Of a stretch of 64,000 nt of DNA, positions 30,346 to 38,677 are shown piece after piece. The stretch comes from Solirubrobacteraceae bacterium. GTDB taxonomy: Bacteria; Actinomycetota; Thermoleophilia; Solirubrobacterales; Solirubrobacteraceae. The notes below the pieces were generated by a model. The model worked only from the letters and a program-made list of their open reading frames with translations. It was not told the origin of the DNA and did not search any database. Position 1 is the first letter of the stretch; each line of letters begins with the position of its first letter. The stretch lies in the NCBI GenBank assembly GCA_024711025.1, contig JANJTP010000041.1:45230-109229 (forward strand), in the 5' to 3' direction. Position numbers and translations under genes: made by a program.

Positions 30346-31880
30346 GCGCTCTGCGAACGTCGACGCCCATTCTCGCGCACGAACGCGACGATCAGCGCCG
30401 CGATCGCGACGAGCGAGAAGCACATCGCACCGGCTCCCCAGCCGCCGAGCACGTCGGACAGCCAGTGCGCACGCAGCACGAGCCGCGTGACCCCGACGAG
30501 AGCGGCAACGACGCTCGCGAGACCCACGAGCCACCAGCGCCCCCGCAGGGCCGGCACGACCCGCACGGCGACGACCGCGAGCGCGACCCACGCCATCGCG
30601 TAGGCGGCATGCCCCGACGGGAACGCGCTGCCGGCCGCGTCGACCAGGGCGTTGTCCGGCCGATCCCGATCCACGATCTGCTTGCCGGCCTGGACGACGC
30701 CGACCGTCAGCAGCATCCCGCCGCCGACGACGACCGCCTCGAGGGTCCGCCGCGCGGCAAGCAGCGCGATCACCGCGACCGCGCAGACGCTCTCGACGAG
30801 CAGCGGATCGCCGAGCGTGGTGAGCAGCTTCGCGACGTCGGTCGTCCACGGCATCGCGAGCTCCACCGCCCAGCGGTTCACGGTCCCGTCGAGCGCGCCG
30901 CCTCCGTGCTGGATGATCGCGACCCAGTAGCCGAACAGCCCGAACGACCCGACGGCGGCGATCGCCAGGAGCGTCGTCAGCTCCAGGCCGAGCTCGCCCG
31001 GCGTCAGGCGCTGCAGGAAGAAGCGGGCCGGACCGCGCGCCCAGCGCACGAGCGGCCGCAGGAGACGCAGGCCCGGCCGGTCGAGCGCCGCCTCCAGCCG
31101 ACGTTCGACCTCGTGCCGGCGCTGCTCGTCGCGCAGCCGGCGCACCGCCCAGACGATCGCGACGACGACGGTGATGACGACCCCCAGGCCGAAGGCGCCC
31201 CGCTTGGCGATGTCGAGCACCTGGCCCAGGCTCTGCCAGAACGCATAGCCGAGCAGGATGAAGGTCGTCGCCCAGAGCCCCGCGCCGAGCACGTCGAACG
31301 GCAGGAAGCGGCGGAACGGCATGCCGCCCGAGCCCGCGAGGAACGGAGCGACCGCGCGGACCAGCCCGACGAATCGGCCGACGAAGATCGTCTTGCCCCC
31401 GTGGCTCGCGAAGAAGCCCTCCACCTTCTCGAGGCGCTCCGGAGTGATCTGGAAGCGCGGGCCATGGCGCACCAGGAAGCCGCGGCCCAGGCGCCGGCCC
31501 AGCTCGTAGCTGACGCAGTCGCCCGCGACCGCGGCCGCCCACACGATCGCGATCAGCGTCGTGACGGAGATCTGACCCTGGCCCGCGACGACGCCGCCCA
31601 GGATCATCGCCGTCTCGCCCGGCGCCAGCAGCCCGACGAACGCCCCGGTCTCGAGGAACGCGAGCGCGCCGACGAGCAGGTACGTCCACTGGCCGAGCGT
31701 CTCGCCGACCTGGATCAGGAGATGCTCGAGGTTCGGCAGCTGGACGACGCCCGCGCCGTACACGGCGAGGGCGAGCGCCGCCAGCGCGCCGCCGACGACC
31801 GCCGGAGGCTCGAGCCGGCGGCGGCGGGCGACGATCAGGACGAGCAGCGCCGCCGCCGCCAGCAGCGCCCAGGGCTTCAT
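30342..31880 (-). CDS. DedA/SNARE-assoc - PAP2 phosphatase fusion membrane protein
   Basis: 512 residues from the ATG at 31880, which overlaps the ispE stop. The DedA part (~1-230) has FLETGAFVGLLAPGETAMILGG, GDCVSYELGRRLGRGFLVRHG and FVGRFVGLVRAVAPFLAGSGGMPFRRF. The C-terminal PAP2 part has the lipid-phosphatase motifs KQIVDRDRP, PSGHA and RLVLRAHWLSD. It probably acts on undecaprenyl or phospholipid phosphates at the outer membrane face, with the DedA part as a lipid scramblase or flippase. Same-pathway linkage to ispE (isoprenoids) is suggestive. Confidence 0.88.
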   Translation of the reverse strand: MKPWALLAAAALLVLIVARRRRLEPPAVVGGALAALALAVYGAGVVQLPNLEHLLIQVGETLGQWTYLLVGALAFLETGAFVGLLAPGETAMILGGVVAGQGQISVTTLIAIVWAAAVAGDCVSYELGRRLGRGFLVRHGPRFQITPERLEKVEGFFASHGGKTIFVGRFVGLVRAVAPFLAGSGGMPFRRFLPFDVLGAGLWATTFILLGYAFWQSLGQVLDIAKRGAFGLGVVITVVVAIVWAVRRLRDEQRRHEVERRLEAALDRPGLRLLRPLVRWARGPARFFLQRLTPGELGLELTTLLAIAAVGSFGLFGYWVAIIQHGGGALDGTVNRWAVELAMPWTTDVAKLLTTLGDPLLVESVCAVAVIALLAARRTLEAVVVGGGMLLTVGVVQAGKQIVDRDRPDNALVDAAGSAFPSGHAAYAMAWVALAVVAVRVVPALRGRWWLVGLASVVAALVGVTRLVLRAHWLSDVLGGWGAGAMCFSLVAIAALIVAFVRENGRRRSQSA

Positions 31881-32773
31881 GGCTCGTCCGGCGCGCGGAG
31901 CGCCGTCCCGTACCACGGCTCGACGGCGAGCGGCGCCGGGTCGCGGCCGCTGAGCCGCGCCGCCGCCGCGCGCGCCTGCTCGACGTCCGCGAACAGCCCG
32001 ACGACGGTCGGGCCGGAGCCGCAGACGAACGCGTGCGCGGCGCCGACGCCGCGCACGTCGTCGAGCGTCCAGGCGAGCTCCGGCCGCAGCGATACCGCGG
32101 CCGGCTCGAGGTCGTTGAGCAGCAGGTCGCCCGGCGGCAGCGGCGAGCCCGCGACGAGCGCCGCGGCCAGCTCGGCGCGGCGCGCCTCCAGCTCGGCCCA
32201 GCTGCGGGGCAGCCGGAGCCTGTCCGCCTCGCGGAAGACGTCCGCGGTCGCCAGCCCGCGCGCGTCGCGCACGACGAGCACCCCGAACGGCGCCGGATCG
32301 GGCAGCGCGTGCAGCAGCTCCCCGGCTCCGCCCGCCAGGTAGCGGACCGGGCGCACCTGCGCCGGGACGTCCGCGCCCAGCCCGGCGGCGATCTCGCGGA
32401 GCAGCCGTTGGTCGCGCAGTCCGGCGGCCCTCGCGACCAGGCGCAGTGCCGCGCCTGCGTCGGCCGAGCCGCCGGCCATCCCCGCCGCCACGGGGATGCG
32501 CTTGTCGATCTCGACCCGGACCGGGGCGCCGGTCCAGCCCGTTCGCTCGCGGAACGCCGCGAGCGCCGCGAGCGCGAGGTTGTCGCCCACGACGCCGGGG
32601 CAGGCGACCTCGTCGCGGATCGCGCCGAGCCCTGCCGGGCGCAGGCGCACGCGATCGCAGAGCCCCACCGGCTGCATCACCGTCACGAGCTCGTGCCGGC
32701 CGTCGGCGCGCGTCGGCCCGAGCGTGAGACCGAGGTTGACCTTGGCCGGAGCGTCCTCGCTGAGCGCGGTCAC
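31877..32773 (-). CDS. ispE: 4-diphosphocytidyl-2-C-methyl-D-erythritol kinase
   Basis: 298 residues from a GTG. GHMP kinase motifs are APAKVNLGLTLG, the ATP loop IPVAAGMAGGSADAGAALR and AAHAFVCGSGPTVVGLF. It is the fourth step of the MEP pathway to isoprenoids, including undecaprenol. It overlaps rsmA (GTGA) and the DedA-PAP2 gene (ATGA) by 4 nt each. Confidence 0.95.
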   Translation of the reverse strand: MTALSEDAPAKVNLGLTLGPTRADGRHELVTVMQPVGLCDRVRLRPAGLGAIRDEVACPGVVGDNLALAALAAFRERTGWTGAPVRVEIDKRIPVAAGMAGGSADAGAALRLVARAAGLRDQRLLREIAAGLGADVPAQVRPVRYLAGGAGELLHALPDPAPFGVLVVRDARGLATADVFREADRLRLPRSWAELEARRAELAAALVAGSPLPPGDLLLNDLEPAAVSLRPELAWTLDDVRGVGAAHAFVCGSGPTVVGLFADVEQARAAAARLSGRDPAPLAVEPWYGTALRAPDEP

Positions 32774-33624
32774 CGCTCGAGCAGCTCCAGCAGCGCCGGG
32801 TACTCGTCGGGCGCGAGCCGCTCGGCGCGCGCATCGGGCGGGTGGCCGAGCTCGACCAGCGCGGCGCGCGCCCGCTCGCGCACGTCGGGGCGCCGGCGGG
32901 CGGACAGGCTCAGCGACCGCGGCAGCGCCTTGCGACGGTGGGCGAACGCGTCCTGGACCAGCGCGCGCAGCTCCGGCGAGGCCGCCTCGCCGATGCGCTC
33001 GAGGCGGACCAGCACCGAGTCGACGTTCGGCACCGGCGCGAAGACGGTGCGCGACACCGATCGCTCGACGCGGACTTCGCAGGCGAGCTGGGCGAGCACC
33101 GAGGGAATGCCGTAGAGCGTGCTCCGCGGCGCGGCCGCGAGCCGCTCGCCGACCTCCCGCTGGACCATCGCGACCCAGCGGCGGACGCCGGGCAGCTCCT
33201 CGATCGTGCGCAGGATGGCCGAGGCCGCGATGCCGTACGGCAGGTTCGCGACGACCTTGTCCGGCTGCGGGTCGAGCGCCGCGAGGTCGAGCGCCAGTAC
33301 GTCGGCGACGTGCAGGGTCGCGCCCGGGTGCGGCGCGAGCGCCTCCTCGAGCGCCGGCACGAGCGCGCGGTCGACCTCGACGACGTGCAGCCGGCGGCAG
33401 CGTGGAGCGAGGTGCTCGCTGAGCACCCCGAGGCCGCCGCCGATCTCGAGCACCACGTCGTCGGGCTCGAGCCCGGCGAGTCGCTCGATGACGCCGAGGA
33501 TGTTCGAGTCGACGAGGAAGTTCTGGCCGAGGTCGCGCCGCGGCCGAATCCCGTGCTCGCGCATACGCCGCAGGCTCGGTTGGACGGGCCCGTCCGACGA
33601 ACGCTCCCCCACGGCGATCACCAT
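32770..33624 (-). CDS. rsmA: 16S rRNA adenine dimethyltransferase RsmA (KsgA)
   Basis: 284 residues. Motif I LEIGGGLGVLSEHL, substrate-binding NLPYGIAASAIL and FVPVPNVDS-like APVPNVDSVLVRL, with RDLGQNFLVDSNIL near the N-terminus. It dimethylates the two conserved adenines of the 16S 3' hairpin. The ATG at 33624 lies inside the end of tatD (7-nt overlap). Confidence 0.96.
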   Translation of the reverse strand: MVIAVGERSSDGPVQPSLRRMREHGIRPRRDLGQNFLVDSNILGVIERLAGLEPDDVVLEIGGGLGVLSEHLAPRCRRLHVVEVDRALVPALEEALAPHPGATLHVADVLALDLAALDPQPDKVVANLPYGIAASAILRTIEELPGVRRWVAMVQREVGERLAAAPRSTLYGIPSVLAQLACEVRVERSVSRTVFAPVPNVDSVLVRLERIGEAASPELRALVQDAFAHRRKALPRSLSLSARRRPDVRERARAALVELGHPPDARAERLAPDEYPALLELLER

Positions 33625-34370
33625 CCCAGCAGGTCGGCTGCGGTGCGCTCGAGCTCGCTCTCGAGCTGCTCGTAGCTCACCCCGCGGCGCTCGGCGAGGA
33701 AGCTCGCGGTGTGCGCGACGAGCGCCGGGCGGTTGCGCTCGCCGCGGGCCGCCTGGGGCGTCAGGTACGGCGCGTCGGTCTCGACGAGCAGCCGCTCCGC
33801 CGGCACGCGCTCAGCCGCCCGGGCAAGCTCGGCGGCACCCGGATACGTCACGTTGCCGGCGAACGAGATCCACCACAGCGGCTGCTCCAAGCACTCCTCC
33901 AGCCGGTCCGGCATCGAGAAGCAGTGCAGGATCACCCGCAGCCCGTCGGCGCGCTCGCGCAGAAGCCGGATCGTCTCCTCCTCGGCGGCCCGCGTGTGGA
34001 TCACGAGCGGCTTGCCCACCTCGCGTGCCAGCTCGATCTGGGCCTCGAAGGCGCGGCGCTGATCGGCCCTGGGGGCGTGGTCGCGGTAGTGGTCGAGGCC
34101 GGTCTCGCCGATCGCCACGCAGCGTTCGTGGCCGGCCAGCCGCGCGAGCTCGTCGAGCACGATGTCGTCGAAGCCGCTCGCGAGGTTCGGGTGGCGGCCG
34201 ATCGCGGCGAAGACCTCGGGGAAGCGATCGGCGGCGGCGAGCGCGCTCGTGCAGCTCTGCCCGTCCATTCCGACGGTGAGCATCCGCCGGACCCCGGACG
34301 CCCGAGCCTCCGCGACGAGCTCCTCGTTCGGCGGCTCGCAGGAGTCGAGGTGGGTGTGGCTGTCGATCAT
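33618..34370 (-). CDS. tatD: TatD-family metal-dependent DNase
   Basis: 250 residues. Metal ligands are in MIDSHTHLDS, GETGLDHYRD, PLVIHTRAAEEET, ILHCFSMP and VETDAPYLTP. TatD proteins are 3'-5' exonucleases or D-amino-acid-related hydrolases in quality control. It follows metG by 9 bp, as yabD follows metS in Bacillus. Confidence 0.94.
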   Translation of the reverse strand: MIDSHTHLDSCEPPNEELVAEARASGVRRMLTVGMDGQSCTSALAAADRFPEVFAAIGRHPNLASGFDDIVLDELARLAGHERCVAIGETGLDHYRDHAPRADQRRAFEAQIELAREVGKPLVIHTRAAEEETIRLLRERADGLRVILHCFSMPDRLEECLEQPLWWISFAGNVTYPGAAELARAAERVPAERLLVETDAPYLTPQAARGERNRPALVAHTASFLAERRGVSYEQLESELERTAADLLGW

Positions 34371-34379
34371 CTCCGGCCG

Positions 34380-35888
34380 TCAGCCGTGCTTGGGGAAGAG
34401 CGGCTCCAGGCGCTCGACTCGGCCGACGCGGCGCGCTCCGAGCCGGGCCGCCTCGAGAGCGTGATCCGGCGCGCCGAGCGCGGCCAGCAGCCGCTGCGCC
34501 GTCTGCGGCAGCCAGGGCTGCAGCAGCACGGTCAGGACGCGCAGCCCCTCGGCGAGCGAGGCCAGCACGACGTCGAGCTCGCCGGCGGCCGCAGCGTCCT
34601 TCGCCAGCTTCCATGGCGCGCGCTCCTCGACGTAGCGGTTGAGCCGCCGCACGCGCTGCCAGATCTGGTCGAGCGCCGCCGTGACCTCGGCGCGGTCCAG
34701 CAGCTCGGAGATCTGCTCGATGAGCCCGTCGAAGTCCTCGTCGAGCGCCGGGTCGTGGCGGACCTGCGGCGCCTCGCCACCGCGGTAGCGGTCGATCATC
34801 GCGATGGTGCGGCTCGCGAGGTTGCCGTACTCGTTGGCCAGCTCCCGCTCGTAGCGCCCCTCGAAGGCCGCCGCCGAGACGGAGCCGTCCTGACCGAAGG
34901 ACACGTCCCGCAGCAGGTAGTACCGCAGCGCGTCGGCGCCGTACCGGTCGATGGCCTCGAACGGGTCGAGCACGTTGCCCAGCGACTTGCTCATCTTCTC
35001 GCCCTCCATCAGGAGGAAGCCGTGGACGAACACGTGCTCGGGCACCGGCAGCCCGGCGGCCATCAGCAGCGCCGGCCAGTAGACCGTGTGGAACTTGAGG
35101 ATGTCCTTGCCGACCAGGTGGAACGTGGCGGGCCAGAAGCGCTCGGTCAGGTCCTCGCCCGGCCGGGCGTACGAGAGGGCCGTGTAGTAGTTGAGCAGCG
35201 CGTCCCACCAGACGTAGAAGACCTGGCTGGGATCCCACGGCACGCTCACTCCCCAGTCGACCTTGCGGCGCGTCAGCGAGACGTCCTGCAAGCCGCCGCG
35301 GATGAACGACAGCGCCTCGTTGAAGCGCGCCTGCGGGCGCACGAAGTCCGGCCGATCGGCGAACAGCCGCTCGAGCGGCTCCTGGAACGCCGACAGGCGA
35401 AAGAACCAGTTGTGCTCGTGCTCGCGCGTCAGCGGGATCTTGTGGATCGGGCAGGTGTTGCCGGGGTCGATCTCGCGCTCGGTCTTGAAGTCGGCGCAGC
35501 GCGGGCAGTACCAGCCCTCGTAGACGCCCTCGTAGGCGTGGCCGTTGTCCTTGACACGCGTCAGGACCTCCTGGACCTTCGCCATGTGCGCCGCATCGCT
35601 GGTGCGGATGAAGAAGTCGTTCGACGCGCCGAGCCGCGGGGCGAGCGCCTTGAAGTGCTCGTAGTTGCGATCGGCGAGCTCGGCCGGCGTGATCCCCTCA
35701 CGCTCGGCGGCGAGCTTCACCGGCTCGCCGTGCTCGTCGGTGCCTGTGAGGAAGAAGACGTCCTGGCCGCGCTGGCGATGGTGACGCGCGAGAACGTCGG
35801 CGGCGATCGTCGTGTACGCATGGCCGAGGTGCGGCGCCGCGTTGACGTAGTAGATCGGCGTCGTGACGTAGAAGCTGGAGGCTGCCAT
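34380..35888 (-). CDS. metG: Methionyl-tRNA synthetase
   Basis: 502 residues. The class I HIGH motif is PHLGHAYTTI; the zinc knuckle region is YCPRCADF...CPIHK with only part of the four Cys kept; KMSKS is GEKMSKSLGN (~299). A C-terminal anticodon-binding helical domain follows (WQRVRRLNRYVEERAPWKLAKD). There is no C-terminal tRNA-binding EMAP domain (short form). The start at 35888 (MAASSFYVTTPIYYVNAAPHLGH) fits the family. Confidence 0.97.
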   Translation of the reverse strand: MAASSFYVTTPIYYVNAAPHLGHAYTTIAADVLARHHRQRGQDVFFLTGTDEHGEPVKLAAEREGITPAELADRNYEHFKALAPRLGASNDFFIRTSDAAHMAKVQEVLTRVKDNGHAYEGVYEGWYCPRCADFKTEREIDPGNTCPIHKIPLTREHEHNWFFRLSAFQEPLERLFADRPDFVRPQARFNEALSFIRGGLQDVSLTRRKVDWGVSVPWDPSQVFYVWWDALLNYYTALSYARPGEDLTERFWPATFHLVGKDILKFHTVYWPALLMAAGLPVPEHVFVHGFLLMEGEKMSKSLGNVLDPFEAIDRYGADALRYYLLRDVSFGQDGSVSAAAFEGRYERELANEYGNLASRTIAMIDRYRGGEAPQVRHDPALDEDFDGLIEQISELLDRAEVTAALDQIWQRVRRLNRYVEERAPWKLAKDAAAAGELDVVLASLAEGLRVLTVLLQPWLPQTAQRLLAALGAPDHALEAARLGARRVGRVERLEPLFPKHG

Positions 35889-36003
35889 CTGCCGCCGAAC
35901 GCTAGCGGGCGCGCCCGGCGGCGCGGGGCCGCGGCTCATGCGCCCGGACGCCCCGGCCGGCGACCGCGGCGGTATGACGACCCCGGGATCGAGGGATCCG
36001 GGG

Positions 36004-36774
36004 TCACGCGCCGACCGGGGCTCGTCGGCTCGCGACGTGGGAGCGCCGCCGGGACGGCATCCGCCATGCCGCGCGACCGCAGGCGCCGAGGCCGAGGAGC
36101 ACGGCGCCGAGCCAGGCGAGCAGCGGGACAGGGGCGGGCGCCGGGGACGAGACGAGCTCCGTTGCTCGAACGGGTGTCTCAGCGGCCGGGGCCGGCGCCG
36201 GGATCGGGGCGTAGGCGGGGTCCGAGCTCGTGCGCCGGTGCGTCTCCAGGGGCCCGGGCGGACGCCCACCGGTCCGGATCCTCCGGGCCCGCGGCGGGGA
36301 CGGCACCGCGCTCGGTGGCACCGGGCGGCCCGACTCGAGCAGCGCGAGCGGGTCGCGATAGCCGTCGCGCTCGACGGCTCGGCGCGCGCCGAGCTGCAGG
36401 CGCGCCGACGCGCCGAGCCGCCCGATCAGCGCCCCGGCACGGACCCGCTCGCCTCCTCGCACGGTCAGCGACGCCAAGCCCAGCTCGGTCGCGACGAGCT
36501 CGCCGCAGCGGATCGCGACGCCCGGACCGAGCCGTGGATGGCGACCGGCGAACGTCACAAGGCCGGCGCAGACGGCACGCACCGGGGTGCCCGCCGATGC
36601 CGCGAGCCGCGCGCCGCGCCGCGCGCCCGCCGCGTACGGCGTGCGGGCGTCGAAGCGATACGGCGCCGCCAGCTCGTAGCGATCAAGCGGCGGCTGCCAG
36701 CGCTGCGCACCCGCCTCGCCGACCCAGCCGAGCAGGGCGGCCAATACCAGCGGCACGAGCACGAGCGGAGCCAC
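36004..36774 (-). CDS. Degenerate LytM (M23-like) envelope protein
   Basis: 256 residues with a signal peptide (VLVPLVLAALLGWVGEAGAQ), a LytM-like fold and a C-terminal membrane helix (LLAWLGAVLLGLGACGRAAW) with a basic tail. LytM landmarks align, but every zinc ligand is replaced: GxHRGxD is GARRGAR (R52, R56), the loop His is VATELGL (Glu) and HxH is RLQLGARR. It is therefore probably not a peptidase but a regulator or binding protein. A Pro-rich stretch links the domain to the membrane. It lies between metG and rsmI. Confidence 0.78.
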   Translation of the reverse strand: MAPLVLVPLVLAALLGWVGEAGAQRWQPPLDRYELAAPYRFDARTPYAAGARRGARLAASAGTPVRAVCAGLVTFAGRHPRLGPGVAIRCGELVATELGLASLTVRGGERVRAGALIGRLGASARLQLGARRAVERDGYRDPLALLESGRPVPPSAVPSPPRARRIRTGGRPPGPLETHRRTSSDPAYAPIPAPAPAAETPVRATELVSSPAPAPVPLLAWLGAVLLGLGACGRAAWRMPSRRRSHVASRRAPVGA

Positions 36775-36870
36775 GGGAGCGACCGTAGGCGCTCTCCGAC
36801 GGGTCTGGGCACAGCGCGCCCGACGCGATCCCGGCTGGTCGCGCTCCCGTCGGACTGCGAGCGAGCGCCG

Positions 36871-37704
36871 TCACGAATCGCCCTCGTCGAGCGCCGCCCG
36901 GTAGAGCGCGTTCGCCGCCGTGCCGGTGAGCCCGGCGACGACGCGCGCCGCCTCCCGGGGTCGCGCGCCGGACGCGACGAGTCGGCGCACGGCCTCGACC
37001 GACGCCGCGTCCGGACCTGTTCTCGCGTCACCCGCAGGCGCTTGCGCGGCGCCGATGACGAGCGCGACCTCACCCCGCGGCTCGGTCCCGGCGAAGCGCT
37101 CGGCGAGCTCCGCCGCGCTGCCTCGCACGATCTCCTCGTGGAGCTTCGTGAGCTCTCGGCAGAGCGCCGCCGGACGCTCGGGATCGAGCCCCGCCAGCAC
37201 GGCGAGCGTCCCCGCGACGCGGCGCGGAGAGTCGAACGCGACGAGCGCGCCCGGGTCGCGCAGCACGGCCTCGAGCTCGCCGCCCCGACGCGGCAGGAAG
37301 CCGACGAAGCGCCACGAGTCGCTCGCCAGCCCGCTCACGACGAGCGCGACCAGCGCCGCGCTGGGGCCCGGCAGCGCCTCCACGGCGATGCCCGCGTCGA
37401 TCGCGGCACGCACGAGCGCGGCCCCGGGGTCGCTGACGAGCGGCGTGCCGGCGTCACTGACGAGCGCGACCGTCTCGCCCGCCAGCATGCGGGCGACGAG
37501 CGCCGGGGTGGCGCGGCGCTCGGCGTGCTCATCGCAGCGCACCCGCGGTGTGGCGATCTCGTAGCGGTCGAGCAGCACCTTCGTGCGACGGGTGTCCTCG
37601 CAGGCGACGACGTCGGCCTCGCGCAGCGCGCGCAGCACCCGCAGCGTGACGTCCTCGAGGTTGCCGATCGGGGTTGGGCAGACGACGAGCCGGCCGGCGC
37701 TCAC
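36871..37704 (-). CDS. rsmI: 16S rRNA 2'-O-ribose methyltransferase RsmI
   Basis: 277 residues from a GTG that overlaps the ROK stop. SAM-methyltransferase of the tetrapyrrole-methylase fold: VVCPTPIGNLEDVTLRVLRAL, DVVACEDTRRTKVLL, VALVSDAGTPLVSDPG, EALPGPSAALVALVVSGL and FDSPRRVAGTL. It methylates the 2'-O of C1402 in 16S rRNA. Same order as yabC near metS in Bacillus. Confidence 0.95.
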   Translation of the reverse strand: MSAGRLVVCPTPIGNLEDVTLRVLRALREADVVACEDTRRTKVLLDRYEIATPRVRCDEHAERRATPALVARMLAGETVALVSDAGTPLVSDPGAALVRAAIDAGIAVEALPGPSAALVALVVSGLASDSWRFVGFLPRRGGELEAVLRDPGALVAFDSPRRVAGTLAVLAGLDPERPAALCRELTKLHEEIVRGSAAELAERFAGTEPRGEVALVIGAAQAPAGDARTGPDAASVEAVRRLVASGARPREAARVVAGLTGTAANALYRAALDEGDS

Positions 37705-38669
37705 CCGAGCTCCTCGAAGGCGAGCGTCGCCGCCCCGAGCAGCCCGGCGTCGGCGCCGAAGTGGGCCGGGACGATCTCGACGACGTCGCGCAGCACCGGG
37801 AAGGCGTGCAGCGCGACCTCGCGACGTGCCGGCTCGAGCAGCAGGTCGCCCGCGGCGACCGCGCCCCCTCCGACGACGATCCGCTCCGGGTTGAAGACGT
37901 TCACCAGCGTCACCATGCCCGCGCCGAGCCGGCGCCCGACGAGCTCGATCGCGGCACGCGCCGCCTCGTCGCCGTCATGGGCGAGCTCGCCGACCAGCGC
38001 GCCCGTGATCTCGCGCCCCGACGCGAGCTGGCGCCCCAGCGCGGAGTCGGGCCGGTCGCGCGCGGCCTGCTCGCCGGCGCGGCCGATCGCGCGGCCCGAC
38101 GCGTACCACTCGTAGTGGCCGCGCCCCGGGCACTCGCCCTGGCAGGGCGGTCCGTCGAGCTCGACCACCATGTGGCCCAGCTCGGCGCCCCCGCCCGACG
38201 CCCCGCGCAGGAGCTGCCCGCCCGCAACGATGCCGCCGCCGAGCCCCGTCCCCACCGTCAGCATCACCGCGTCTCCGCAGCCGCGGGCCGCCCCGTGACG
38301 CCACTCCGCGAGCATCGCGGCGTTCGCGTCGTTGTCGACCGCGACGCGCAGCCCGGTGCGCTCGGCCAGGAGCGCCTCGAAGCGCACCCCGGCCAGCGGC
38401 AGGTGCGGCGCGGCGGCGACGACTCCGGAGCGCCGATCGAGGCTGCCCGCGACGCCGCAGCCCACGGCGACGACCGGTGAAGGGGACGACTCGACGCACT
38501 CGGCAACGAGCTCGGCGAGCACGTCGAGCAGCGCGCCTGTGCCCAGCCCTCGGGTCGGTCGCTGGGCGCGGTGGTGCACCCCGAGCTGCTCGTCGACGAC
38601 CCCGGCGAGCAGCTTCGTGCCGCCGAGGTCGAGACCGATGACGCATCGGGAGGCCACGACCGCCACCAT
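37701..38669 (-). CDS. ROK-family sugar kinase (glucokinase-like)
   Basis: 322 residues. ATP-binding VIGLDLGGTKLLAGVVD, sugar-binding VDNDANAAMLAEW, and MLTVGTGLGGGIVAGG. The zinc site, usually CxCGxxGCxE, is PPCQGECPGRGHYEWYASG and varies. Actinobacterial ROK glucokinases use ATP or polyphosphate. It overlaps rsmI (GTGA). Its ATG at 38669 is only 8 bp from the divergent LCP start. Confidence 0.9.
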   Translation of the reverse strand: MVAVVASRCVIGLDLGGTKLLAGVVDEQLGVHHRAQRPTRGLGTGALLDVLAELVAECVESSPSPVVAVGCGVAGSLDRRSGVVAAAPHLPLAGVRFEALLAERTGLRVAVDNDANAAMLAEWRHGAARGCGDAVMLTVGTGLGGGIVAGGQLLRGASGGGAELGHMVVELDGPPCQGECPGRGHYEWYASGRAIGRAGEQAARDRPDSALGRQLASGREITGALVGELAHDGDEAARAAIELVGRRLGAGMVTLVNVFNPERIVVGGGAVAAGDLLLEPARREVALHAFPVLRDVVEIVPAHFGADAGLLGAATLAFEELG

Positions 38670-38677
38670 ATCCGGCG

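Noticed and set aside
33711-36788. 1025-residue plus-strand ORF
   Set aside because: It is antisense to tatD, metG and the degenerate LytM gene, with no recognisable domain.
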